Of a DNA stretch of 5,435 bases, positions 1 to 5,345 are shown in pieces. The stretch is taken from assembly GCA_013298455.1 (NCBI GenBank), contig JAAFHR010000248.1:1-5435 (forward strand). The letters run 5' to 3'. A program made the translations under genes and the position numbers. The notes beneath the pieces are model-generated. The model made no database searches and was not told where the DNA came from. It saw only the letters and a program-made list of their open reading frames with translations. The DNA is from Betaproteobacteria bacterium (GTDB lineage: Bacteria > Pseudomonadota > Gammaproteobacteria > Burkholderiales > Casimicrobiaceae). How positions within the stretch are numbered: the first letter of the stretch is position 1; each line of letters begins with the position of its first letter.

Positions 1-2
1 AA

Positions 3-110
3 GCATTGATCATCGCCGCAGGGCAGGCCGGCAGCAACTCCTTCGAAGCCTCCAAGTCATGGACCATCATTCATCAAATACTTGCCGACCACCGCCGAAC
101 TGATGCCTAA
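3..110 (+). CDS. C-terminal end of an integron cassette protein, partial
   Basis: An open frame enters from the left edge and runs 35 codons to a TAA at 108-110. The visible residues begin ALIIAAGQAGSNSFEASKSW and end ILADHRRTDA. I do not recognise the family. The reason to believe it is real is its position: the stop codon lies inside the R'' core box (GCCTAAC, 105-111) of an attC site, which is how integron cassette genes commonly end, and the orientation (gene then attC on the same strand) is correct for a cassette. The tail is hydrophilic and basic, with no membrane segment visible. A chance open frame of 35 codons is possible in GC-rich DNA, so confidence rests on the attC rather than on the protein. 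The start and most of the gene lie outside the window. Confidence 0.6.
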   Translation, partial: ALIIAAGQAGSNSFEASKSWTIIHQILADHRRTDA

Positions 111-233
111 CCCCTCGCTCAAGCGGAGCACCAACGGCAGGCCACCAGGCCCGGGCCGGTGGTACGCTGTACATTTTCACCGGCCCGGGCCTGGCGTCCT
201 GCCGTTGTCGCCCGCTTAGCTCGAACGTTGAGC
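105..233 (+). other. integron attC recombination site (59-base element), 129 bp
   Basis: All four boxes of an attC site are present. R'' is GCCTAAC (105-111, fits RYYYAAC) and L'' is CTCAAGCGG (118-126). L' is CCGCTTAG (212-219), and R' is GTTGAGC (227-233, fits GTTRRRY). L'' pairs fully with L' except for one unpaired C (120), the same extrahelical-base pattern as in the aadA1 attC. The spacers are 6 nt (R''-L'') and 7 nt (L'-R'), also as in aadA1. Between the boxes, 133-161 and 178-206 form a 29-bp stem with two mismatches around a 16-nt loop (162-177). The integrase IntI acts on the folded bottom strand and cuts after the G of the R' box. The length is at the long end of the known attC range, similar to Vibrio cholerae repeats. 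The polarity places intI to the left of this window. Confidence 0.93.
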
Positions 234-440
234 GACTCACGAAAGTCCGCTTGTAGCCTTAGAACACTGGTTCGCGACCGTCGCAGTTCGCCGCGCAAGC
301 GATTCTCGGCGCCGGGCCCTTGACGACGCTGGGCCGTGCGGCGCGGGACCGTGTCAAAGTTGTCGGCTATCTTTGGGGGAAATCCACTTAGCTTTGATAG
401 TGCCCACAGCGTCAAAGACCTCTGCACAACTCAAAATTCC
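234..440. other. non-coding stretch distal to the attC site
   Basis: I find no plus-strand cassette gene and no second attC here. The only minus-strand frame crossing it also spans the attC palindrome and reads as low-complexity arginine-rich sequence, so I do not call it. Two small dyads are visible. One is a GC-rich hairpin pairing 309-319 with 331-344, with GTG at 336-338 bulged. The other is CTTTGA/TCAAAG at 392-397 and 412-417. Neither is followed by a T-run that would make it a terminator. The stretch may be the chromosomal flank of the integron or a decayed cassette without a gene. Confidence 0.4.
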
Positions 441-443
441 GTC

Positions 444-463
444 ATTCCCGCGAAGGCGGGAAT
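444..463. repeat. dRS3-like 20-bp palindrome, copy 1
   Basis: The sequence is ATTCCC, eight bases (GCGAAGGC), then GGGAAT. It folds as a 7-bp stem TTCCCGC/GCGGGAA, extended by an A-T pair, around GAAG. This fits the form of the Neisseria dRS3 element (ATTCCC-N8-GGGAAT) and similar REP-type palindromes that are abundant between genes in many Beta- and Gammaproteobacteria. It pairs with an inverted copy at 524-543. No coding frame crosses it convincingly. Confidence 0.8.
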
Positions 464-523
464 CTAGACCGTGCTCGCCAATGCGCCTTTGCAGATTTGC
501 TTGAGTCAGCGACCTAGGCCTGG

Positions 524-543
524 GTTCCCGCCTTCGCGGGAAC
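524..543. repeat. dRS3-like 20-bp palindrome, copy 2 (inverted)
   Basis: The sequence is GTTCCC, eight bases (GCCTTCGC), then GGGAAC. Its reverse complement matches copy 1 except at the two outermost bases, where an A-T pair has become G-C, so the palindrome is preserved. Extended outward and inward, 441-470 and the reverse complement of 517-546 agree at 26 of 30 positions. Together the copies form a REPIN-like unit with arms separated by about 46 bp. Confidence 0.8.
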
Positions 544-546
544 GAC

Positions 547-707
547 AGAGAGGGCAGTCAAGCGAACAACTTTTACGGCCAATTCGCTGCACGGCAGTAA
601 ATTCAAGGGGAGCAGGCCATAAATTTCGTGACTCGACAAATTCTTAAATTTCTACCGATCCCATATTTATTATGGCTTTCAGCTCAATAGTTTCATTCAG
701 CCGCGAA
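547..707. other. AT-rich spacer downstream of the ligase gene
   Basis: This stretch lies past the stop codon of the leftward ligase gene. It is clearly AT-richer than its surroundings, especially about 600-695. I see no gene, no tRNA-like structure and no obvious intrinsic terminator for the leftward transcript. The first strong hairpins a leftward transcript would meet are the palindromes at 524-543 and 444-463. Confidence 0.45.
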
Positions 708-2015
708 CTAAAACTTCCCACCATACTGCTGCCACTCCCAGCCATGAATCGTGGCGTTAAACGCTGCGATTTCTTCGCGTTTTACCGCGATGAACTGGTC
801 GCAAATGTGCGCACCGATGGCGTTGGTGAGTGTGCTGTCCGCCGCTAAAGCGTCGAGCGCGGCGACCAAGGAATTGGGCAGCTTGGCGCGGGATGTGGAG
901 GAAACTTCGTAGGCGTCAGTTTCAGTCGCCGCTGGCGGTGTGAGCCGGCGCGAGATACCGTCGATAAAGGCATGGATCACCGCTGCGAGCGAAAGATAGA
1001 CGTTGCAGGTCGGATCGGGTACGCGCCATTCCATGCGGCCTGCCGTGACTCGGGCGGGCATGGTGCGGTTATTGGTGCCCCAGCCGATTTCTACGGGGGC
1101 CCAGGTGGTGCCCGATTGCGAGCCACCGGCGGTGAGTCGTTTGTAGGAGTTGATCGTTGGGGCGTGGATGGCGGTGAGCGCGGGGGCGTGGTGCAGCAGA
1201 CCGGCGAGCGCGTTCAGGCCGATGGCGCTCAGGTTGCCGTCACCGTTGTCAAACACGGCGTTGCCCGCGCGATCCGTGATTGAGAGATGAAAGTGCAGCC
1301 CGCTTCCGGGTCGATCCGCGAAGGGCTTGGGCATGCCGCTGTAGACCAAGCCGTGATGCTCGGCGATGGCGTGCGCAGCGAGTTTGAAGCGCATCAAATT
1401 GTCGGCCGAGGCGAGGGCGTCGGTGTACTTGAAATTGACTTCGTATTGACCCGGTGCGTCTTCATGATCGATTTGCACCACGTCCATGCCGTATTCGGTG
1501 AGCGCGCCTTCGAGCTCGGCGAGGCAGTCCAACACCGGCTCGCGAAGCAGCGTTTTTAGGTCGTAAGAGGGCTTGGCGAGGTGATCTTGGTCATCCGTTA
1601 CTACGAGCTTGCCGTCGGCATTTCGTTGCAGCAAAAAGAACTCAGGTTCGATGCCGACGTTGAGGGTGTAGCCGAGTTTTGCGAGCGCTGCAACGGCGCG
1701 TTTGAGCGTTTGACGTGAGCAGCCATCGAAGACTTCGCCGCCTGCGAAACCGTCGCAGATGACGTGCAGCAATTCGGGTTGCCAAGGGGCGACCCGGGCG
1801 GTGCTCGCATCGGCTCGGCCATAAAACTCGGAGCGTGGCCCGTTGCGTGGTAGCCCGGTCCCTTCGATGGATGGGCCAGCAAAACCAGCACCGGGATGAA
1901 TGACATCGTCCCAATGCGAAATTGGGACGAGCTTGCCCTTGGCCACGCCGTCGATGTCGACGAATTGGGCAAGCACGAAGCGGACGGTGTCGGGGAAGGG
2001 GGGGCTTGTTGTCAT
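708..2015 (-). CDS. type III glutamine synthetase-like ligase (GlnT/GmaS family), probable gamma-glutamyl-amine synthetase
   Basis: This 435-residue ATP-dependent ligase should join the gamma-carboxyl of glutamate to an amine in the cytoplasm. The glutamine synthetase fold is clear. The beta-grasp N-domain holds FVDIDGVAKGKLVP (18-31). Catalytic-domain metal and substrate motifs are EPEF (E123, E125), HEDAPGQYE (E185, E192), GSGLHFH (H241), SYKRL (R293), NNR (R317) and RMEWRVPDP (E329, R331). Length matches type III GlnT and gamma-glutamylmethylamide synthetase (about 430-450). The ammonium-site acids of GlnA are replaced: Asp50 of FDGSS aligns with A46 (FAGPS), and Glu327 with S299 (my hand alignment). 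The same positions differ in GmaS-type enzymes, so an amine substrate is more likely than ammonia. The GlnA adenylylation motif is not conserved. The ATG is preceded by no clear Shine-Dalgarno. The neighbouring PuuC-like dehydrogenase suggests polyamine or other alkylamine catabolism. The family is certain; the substrate is not. Confidence 0.93.
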   Translation of the reverse strand: MTTSPPFPDTVRFVLAQFVDIDGVAKGKLVPISHWDDVIHPGAGFAGPSIEGTGLPRNGPRSEFYGRADASTARVAPWQPELLHVICDGFAGGEVFDGCSRQTLKRAVAALAKLGYTLNVGIEPEFFLLQRNADGKLVVTDDQDHLAKPSYDLKTLLREPVLDCLAELEGALTEYGMDVVQIDHEDAPGQYEVNFKYTDALASADNLMRFKLAAHAIAEHHGLVYSGMPKPFADRPGSGLHFHLSITDRAGNAVFDNGDGNLSAIGLNALAGLLHHAPALTAIHAPTINSYKRLTAGGSQSGTTWAPVEIGWGTNNRTMPARVTAGRMEWRVPDPTCNVYLSLAAVIHAFIDGISRRLTPPAATETDAYEVSSTSRAKLPNSLVAALDALAADSTLTNAIGAHICDQFIAVKREEIAAFNATIHGWEWQQYGGKF

Positions 2016-2020
2016 GGGAA
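2006..2020 (-). promoter_or_regulatory. translation initiation region of the ligase gene, shared with the dehydrogenase gene
   Basis: In mRNA sense the start region reads TTCCCATGACAACAA. The same 15 bases surround the dehydrogenase start at 3786-3800. No purine-rich Shine-Dalgarno stands 5-10 nt before either ATG. The shared context supports these ATGs as the true starts of both genes. Confidence 0.55.
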
Positions 2021-2045
2021 GTTGCGCTTGCTTGAATTCATTTTC

Positions 2046-2160
2046 TTTGACGCAGATTGCGCTGATTTCGCAGATGAACGCAGATTAGCTTTTTGCTTGA
2101 CGGTGGCTTTGCTCTGAATAATCTGCGGCAATCGGCGCAATCTGCGTAATCTGCGTCAAA
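2046..2160. repeat. long inverted repeat of four CGCAGATT-type units per arm
   Basis: The left arm (2046-2087) and the right arm (2160-2119, reverse complement) match at about 35 of 42 positions around a loop of about 31 bases. Each arm is itself four short units of consensus CGCAGATT. Left units start at 2051, 2060, 2069 and 2079. Right units, counted inward, start at 2155, 2146, 2137 and 2127. The spacing is 9, 9, 10 in both arms, so the array is mirrored exactly. It sits in the spacer between the dehydrogenase stop and the ligase start, ending 30 nt before the ligase ATG, so a read-through transcript would carry it as a large hairpin in its leader. No transposase or target-site duplication is evident. 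Confidence 0.85.
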
Positions 2161-2253
2161 AAAGCATCCCCGCACCGCATGAGGTCGAGGGATAGTGGCA
2201 ACGACGTTCCACTATTCCAGTGTGGAAAACCATCCCCACCCTAGCCCCCTTTG

Positions 2254-2278
2254 AAGCCTGTGCTGAGCTTGTCGGAGG
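2254..2278. repeat. copy of a widespread intergenic repeat (CTGAGCTTGTCG type)
   Basis: The core reads CTGTGCTGAGCTTGTCGGAG. From memory this is one base away from a repeat seen in many environmental proteobacterial and other genomes, whose usual ending is GTCGAAGG. In the plus frame it translates as KPVLSLSEG, a familiar spurious peptide. It lies just past the dehydrogenase stop codon. I could not compare it with a database. Confidence 0.5.
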
Positions 2279-2295
2279 GAGGACGGGACTGCGTG

Positions 2296-3795
2296 CTATT
2301 GCCCCAACCGAATCCAAGTCGTCTTGAGTTCGGTGTATTTTTCCAAGGCATGCAGCGATTTATCACGCCCGTTGCCGGACTGCTTGTAGCCGCCAAACGG
2401 AACGGTGATGTCGTCTTCGTCGTAGCAGTTCACATGTACGGTGCCGGCTCGGAGTGCCCCGGCTACGCGGTGCGCGCGATCAATGTTGCTGCTCCACACG
2501 GCGGCGTGTAAGCCGTAGCTTGAGTCGTTGGCCATCTTCACGGCGTCGGCTTCGTCGTTGAAACGAATGATTGAGAGCACGGGACCAAAGATTTCTTCGC
2601 GCGCGATCTTCATGTCGTTTCGGACGTTATCGAACACGGTTGGATTGACGTAGAAACCGCCTGTGTCTTGGCGCGCAGCCGTGCCACCCGCGAGCAAACG
2701 CGCGCCTTCGCCAACACCGGCTTCGATGTAGCCCATCACCGTACGCTGCTGGCCTTGATCGACCAATGCACCTAGCACGGTCTTGGTATCGAGCGGATCG
2801 CCGGGTAGGTAGTGTTTCGATTGGGCGACGACTTTTTCGATGAATACGTCGGCGATACTTTCCTGCACGAACAGTCTCGACGGCGCGTTACAGCTCTCGC
2901 CTTGATTGAAATACATGCTGCCTGCGGCGGTGGCGGCGGCGCGGTCGAGATCGTTGAAATCCGCGAACACTAGATTCGCCGACTTACCGCCAAGCTCGTT
3001 GAAAACACGTTTCAAATTGCTCTGCCCCGAGTATTCGAGCATCTTCCGGCCGACGCGCGTTGAGCCAGTGAAGCCAATCGCATCGACATCCATGTGCAGC
3101 GCGAGCGCTTCACCCGCTTCGTGGCCGAAGCCCGGAACGACGTTAAACACACCCGGCGGAATGCCCGCTTCAATCGCGAGTTCGGCCATTCGCATCGCCG
3201 TGAGTGGCGATTTTTCAGAGGGCTTCAATACGATGCTATTGCCCGCAGCGATCGAGGGGCCGAGCTTCCACGCAGACATCAGCATTGGGTAGTTCCACGG
3301 CACAATCGCGCCGATCACCCCCATCGCTTCACGACGAATCAGCGCGAGCGAATTGGCGGGTGTTGGGGCGATTTCGTCGTAGACCTTATCGATCGCCTCG
3401 GCATACCAAGCGATGCAGTTGGCAGCGCTTTGCACGTCGACGTTGAGCGAATACTTAATCGGTTTGCCCATGTCGAGCGTTTCCAAGAGCGCGAGCTCGT
3501 CTTTCGCTGCGAGCAGTTTTTCTGCCCACTTTTGCAGGATGCGCTTGCGCTTGGCGGGTGACTGGCGTGACCAAGCGCCGGATTCGAAGGTGGCGCGAGC
3601 TGACTTCACTGCCGCGTCAACGTCCTCAGTTTTGCAACGCGACGCTTGCGCGATGGTCTTGCCGTCAATCGGCGAAATCACATCGAATCGCTCGCCAGAG
3701 AGCGCGTCGACACGTTGACCGTGGACGTAGGCGCGCGCATCAATCGAGAGTGATTGTGACTTGGTGCGCCAATCAGGGCTGAGAGTTGTTGTCAT
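2296..3795 (-). CDS. puuC: PuuC-like aldehyde dehydrogenase (gamma-glutamyl-aminobutyraldehyde dehydrogenase type)
   Basis: This is a 499-residue NAD(P)-dependent aldehyde dehydrogenase, close to E. coli PuuC (495). In the Puu pathway PuuC oxidises gamma-glutamyl-gamma-aminobutyraldehyde to gamma-glutamyl-GABA in the cytoplasm. All catalytic residues are present: N168 in VPWNYPM, K191 in VLKPSE, E267 in NELGGK and nucleophile C302 in NQGESC. Also present are GFTGSTRVG (Rossmann-type cofactor site, 241-249) and EEIFGPV (400-406). The C-terminal signature FGGYKQSGNGRDKS followed by LHALEKYTELKT strongly recalls PuuC. I chose the ATG at 3795 rather than the TTG eight codons upstream. With the ATG the nucleophile falls at 302, its usual number, and the start context is identical to that of the ligase gene. 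A terminator-like hairpin lies about 35 nt upstream. Broad-specificity aldehyde dehydrogenases share this fold, so the exact aldehyde is inferred from signature and context. Confidence 0.93.
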   Translation of the reverse strand: MTTTLSPDWRTKSQSLSIDARAYVHGQRVDALSGERFDVISPIDGKTIAQASRCKTEDVDAAVKSARATFESGAWSRQSPAKRKRILQKWAEKLLAAKDELALLETLDMGKPIKYSLNVDVQSAANCIAWYAEAIDKVYDEIAPTPANSLALIRREAMGVIGAIVPWNYPMLMSAWKLGPSIAAGNSIVLKPSEKSPLTAMRMAELAIEAGIPPGVFNVVPGFGHEAGEALALHMDVDAIGFTGSTRVGRKMLEYSGQSNLKRVFNELGGKSANLVFADFNDLDRAAATAAGSMYFNQGESCNAPSRLFVQESIADVFIEKVVAQSKHYLPGDPLDTKTVLGALVDQGQQRTVMGYIEAGVGEGARLLAGGTAARQDTGGFYVNPTVFDNVRNDMKIAREEIFGPVLSIIRFNDEADAVKMANDSSYGLHAAVWSSNIDRAHRVAGALRAGTVHVNCYDEDDITVPFGGYKQSGNGRDKSLHALEKYTELKTTWIRLGQ

Positions 3796-3800
3796 GGGAA
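3786..3800 (-). promoter_or_regulatory. translation initiation region of the dehydrogenase gene
   Basis: This is the second copy of the 15-base start context TTCCCATGACAACAA. It lacks a recognisable Shine-Dalgarno. An 8-bp palindrome GTGATCAC lies at 3808-3815, just upstream in the leader; it is too short to call an operator. Confidence 0.5.
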
Positions 3801-3825
3801 ACTTGTGGTGATCACTCAATAAATG

Positions 3826-3854
3826 AAAAGGGCTCAGCGCATGATGCTGAGCCC
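3826..3854 (-). terminator. rho-independent terminator between the porin and dehydrogenase genes
   Basis: In minus-strand sense GGGCTCAGC pairs perfectly with GCTGAGCCC (9 bp, + positions 3854-3846 and 3838-3830) around a 7-nt loop. TTTTCATTTATT follows directly. It acts on leftward transcripts leaving the porin gene. The plus strand has no T-run after the stem, so it is one-directional. With only about 35 nt between it and the dehydrogenase ATG, read-through or a promoter overlapping the hairpin would be needed for the downstream genes. Confidence 0.8.
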
Positions 3855-3866
3855 ACCGCGGCGTGA

Positions 3867-3884
3867 CCCCGGACGATGCCGGGG
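3867..3884. repeat. GC-rich hairpin directly after the porin stop codon
   Basis: CCCCGG (3867-3872) pairs with CCGGGG (3879-3884) around ACGATG. It lies 12 nt past the porin stop codon and 12 bases before the terminator stem in the direction of transcription. It has no T-run. It may shield the porin mRNA 3' end or be a remnant of a REP-type palindrome. Confidence 0.6.
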
Positions 3885-3896
3885 CGACGGTTTGCG

Positions 3897-5315
3897 TTAG
3901 AAGGTAACAACCGTTGAAACACCGAACGTGTGGTTGTTTTTCTTGTAGCTGCCGTCGCCAACGTATTGGAACACGCGGTTGTTGGATGCGTCGTAGCGGT
4001 ACTCAGCCTTGATTGTGGTGAACTGATTGAGCAGGTAGCTCATACCTAGCGAAAGCGCGTAGCGATTGCTGCCTTTGTTTGCGTCGGCGACTTCCCACTG
4101 GCCATTGCCTCCGCTAGCGTCGGTGACGTAGGCCATGCCCGGGCCGAAGCCATTGCGACCGTCGGTGCAGGTTTGGTCGTTAATGGTTGCGCCCGAAGCG
4201 TCAACTGCTAACGCACCTGAGGCATCGCGAGCGGCGAAGCAGTTGCCAGTGAAAAACACGTTGTAAGTGCCGCCGCCGTTTTTGCGGTTGTTCAAATAAT
4301 CAGCGCGTGCCATCAACTCGAAACGCGGCGTGACTTTGTAAGCAGTCAAGCCCGAAACACCCCACCACTGAGCGTTTCCGCCGTTAAACGCGGCTGCTTT
4401 TTGTTGGCCGAAACCAATTTGCGCCTGTGCTGTGAGCGGGCCACGAATGAAGTAGCCATCGACTTCGAGCGCGTGCAACATCGACGAGCCGCCCGCAGTG
4501 GCATTAGCGATCTTGCCGTGTTGACCCGCAAAGCCGAAGCCGTTGAATTCGCCCTTGGCATAGTCAACGCGATACGACAGCAGCGGCGTGCGTTGTCCGC
4601 TGCCGTATTTGTTGGCGTTGACGTTGCCGAGCATGCCTTTGTAAATCCACTTGCCATCGGTGATTTCGGCTCCGACACCGGCGTAGTAGGTTGGAGCGGC
4701 AAAGTCGAACAGCAGGTTGTGCGTGATGAACTTGTTTTGGTTCGGCAGTAAGTATTCGTAGCCGCTCCAATCAGGCAGCACACCCGCGATCAAACGTCGT
4801 TGCAGACCATCAATTGGAATTGAGACCGACGCCTCGTGAATGATTGAGCCAATGTTGTAGCCCGACTGCGCACTCTTGTGTGGCGCGAGCGTCATGCGCC
4901 AGTGCGTGCCGTTATCCATCTCTTTTTGTAGATCGAGCCAGGCCATACCGAAGTACGAGTTATCAAACGCGTAGACCTCGCCGTTGGTGAAGTTGTTCAA
5001 AAACTGGAAGCTCGACGTTTTCTGCGCGCGGTTGAACATAAAGGTGGGGTCGGCACCGCCACTCATTTTGAGCCCTTTGAGGCCCTGTGCTTCCATCGCG
5101 TCTTCCAGCGCCTCGGTTTTTACGGCGATGCGATTGAATTCCGAGAGCTCCGCCTTGGGCTTTTCCTGCTCCGCTTTGAGTGCGGCTTCGAGCTGGTCGA
5201 CGCGCGCTCGGAGCGCCTGAAGCTCCTTCAGAATGTCGGCATTGGTTTGTGCGGTGGCCGGTAACGCGATGCTCGCGGCGGCTAGTGCAACGACAAGTGC
5301 TTTGACTTTAAACAT
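3897..5315 (-). CDS. DUF3138 family outer-membrane protein (putative porin)
   Basis: This 472-residue protein is predicted to be an outer-membrane beta-barrel. It opens with a Sec signal peptide (K3 and K5, a hydrophobic stretch about 6-18, probable cleavage ATA|Q after residue 22). A short coiled coil follows, with heptad positions I28, L32, L35, V39, L42 and L46, as in trimeric porins with a periplasmic N-terminal stalk. The rest alternates aromatic and polar strands with Gly/Asn-rich turns and ends in STVVTF, the terminal Phe typical of Bam-assembled barrels. Conserved blocks such as FNRIAVKTEALEDA (60-73) and DWSGYEYLLPNQNK (182-195) match what I remember of DUF3138. C359 and C383 fall in a Gly/Asp-rich loop and could form a disulfide. 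I chose the ATG at 5315, with AAGAGG 9 nt upstream, over the GTG at 5345, which would put ten charged residues before the signal peptide. Its likely role is outer-membrane uptake of the cluster's substrate; no ligand is known to me. Confidence 0.88.
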   Translation of the reverse strand: MFKVKALVVALAAASIALPATAQTNADILKELQALRARVDQLEAALKAEQEKPKAELSEFNRIAVKTEALEDAMEAQGLKGLKMSGGADPTFMFNRAQKTSSFQFLNNFTNGEVYAFDNSYFGMAWLDLQKEMDNGTHWRMTLAPHKSAQSGYNIGSIIHEASVSIPIDGLQRRLIAGVLPDWSGYEYLLPNQNKFITHNLLFDFAAPTYYAGVGAEITDGKWIYKGMLGNVNANKYGSGQRTPLLSYRVDYAKGEFNGFGFAGQHGKIANATAGGSSMLHALEVDGYFIRGPLTAQAQIGFGQQKAAAFNGGNAQWWGVSGLTAYKVTPRFELMARADYLNNRKNGGGTYNVFFTGNCFAARDASGALAVDASGATINDQTCTDGRNGFGPGMAYVTDASGGNGQWEVADANKGSNRYALSLGMSYLLNQFTTIKAEYRYDASNNRVFQYVGDGSYKKNNHTFGVSTVVTF

Positions 5316-5324
5316 AGCGGTTTT

Positions 5325-5332
5325 CCTCTTCT
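5325..5332 (-). promoter_or_regulatory. Shine-Dalgarno site of the porin gene
   Basis: In mRNA sense AGAAGAGG stands 9 nt before the ATG at 5315. It decides the start in favour of this ATG over the upstream in-frame GTG, and contrasts with the two downstream genes, which lack such a site. Confidence 0.75.
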
Positions 5333-5345
5333 CTCTTTTTGACAC

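Noticed and set aside
309..344. GC-rich hairpin as a second, decayed attC
   Set aside because: The stem is real, but no RYYYAAC or GTTRRRY boxes flank it at proper spacing, so I did not call a recombination site.
119..427. Minus-strand 102-residue frame
   Set aside because: It crosses most of the attC palindrome and reads as arginine-rich sequence without recognisable motif or ribosome site; it is a by-product of GC-rich DNA.
972..1972. Several frames inside the ligase gene, both strands
   Set aside because: They lie wholly within a gene with complete family motifs and show no motifs of their own.
2207..2227. TTCCAC/GTGGAA dyad as a terminator or operator
   Set aside because: A 6-bp stem with a 9-nt loop and no T-run on either strand is within chance expectation.
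2229..2252. G-rich run on the minus strand as a G-quadruplex
   Set aside because: Only three runs of three or more G are present in close spacing; the fourth is GG, so the case is too weak.
2251..2511. Plus-strand frame beginning KPVLSLSEG
   Set aside because: It starts in a dispersed repeat and then runs antisense to the dehydrogenase C-terminus; the opening peptide is a known kind of spurious translation.
3796..3819. Upstream TTG start for the dehydrogenase (adds eight residues)
   Set aside because: TTG is rare and has no Shine-Dalgarno. The ATG at 3795 gives the usual active-site numbering and shares its context with the ligase start.
5316..5345. Upstream GTG start for the porin (adds ten residues)
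   Set aside because: It would put a charged KREKRK segment before the signal peptide and would use the clear Shine-Dalgarno AGAAGAGG as coding sequence.
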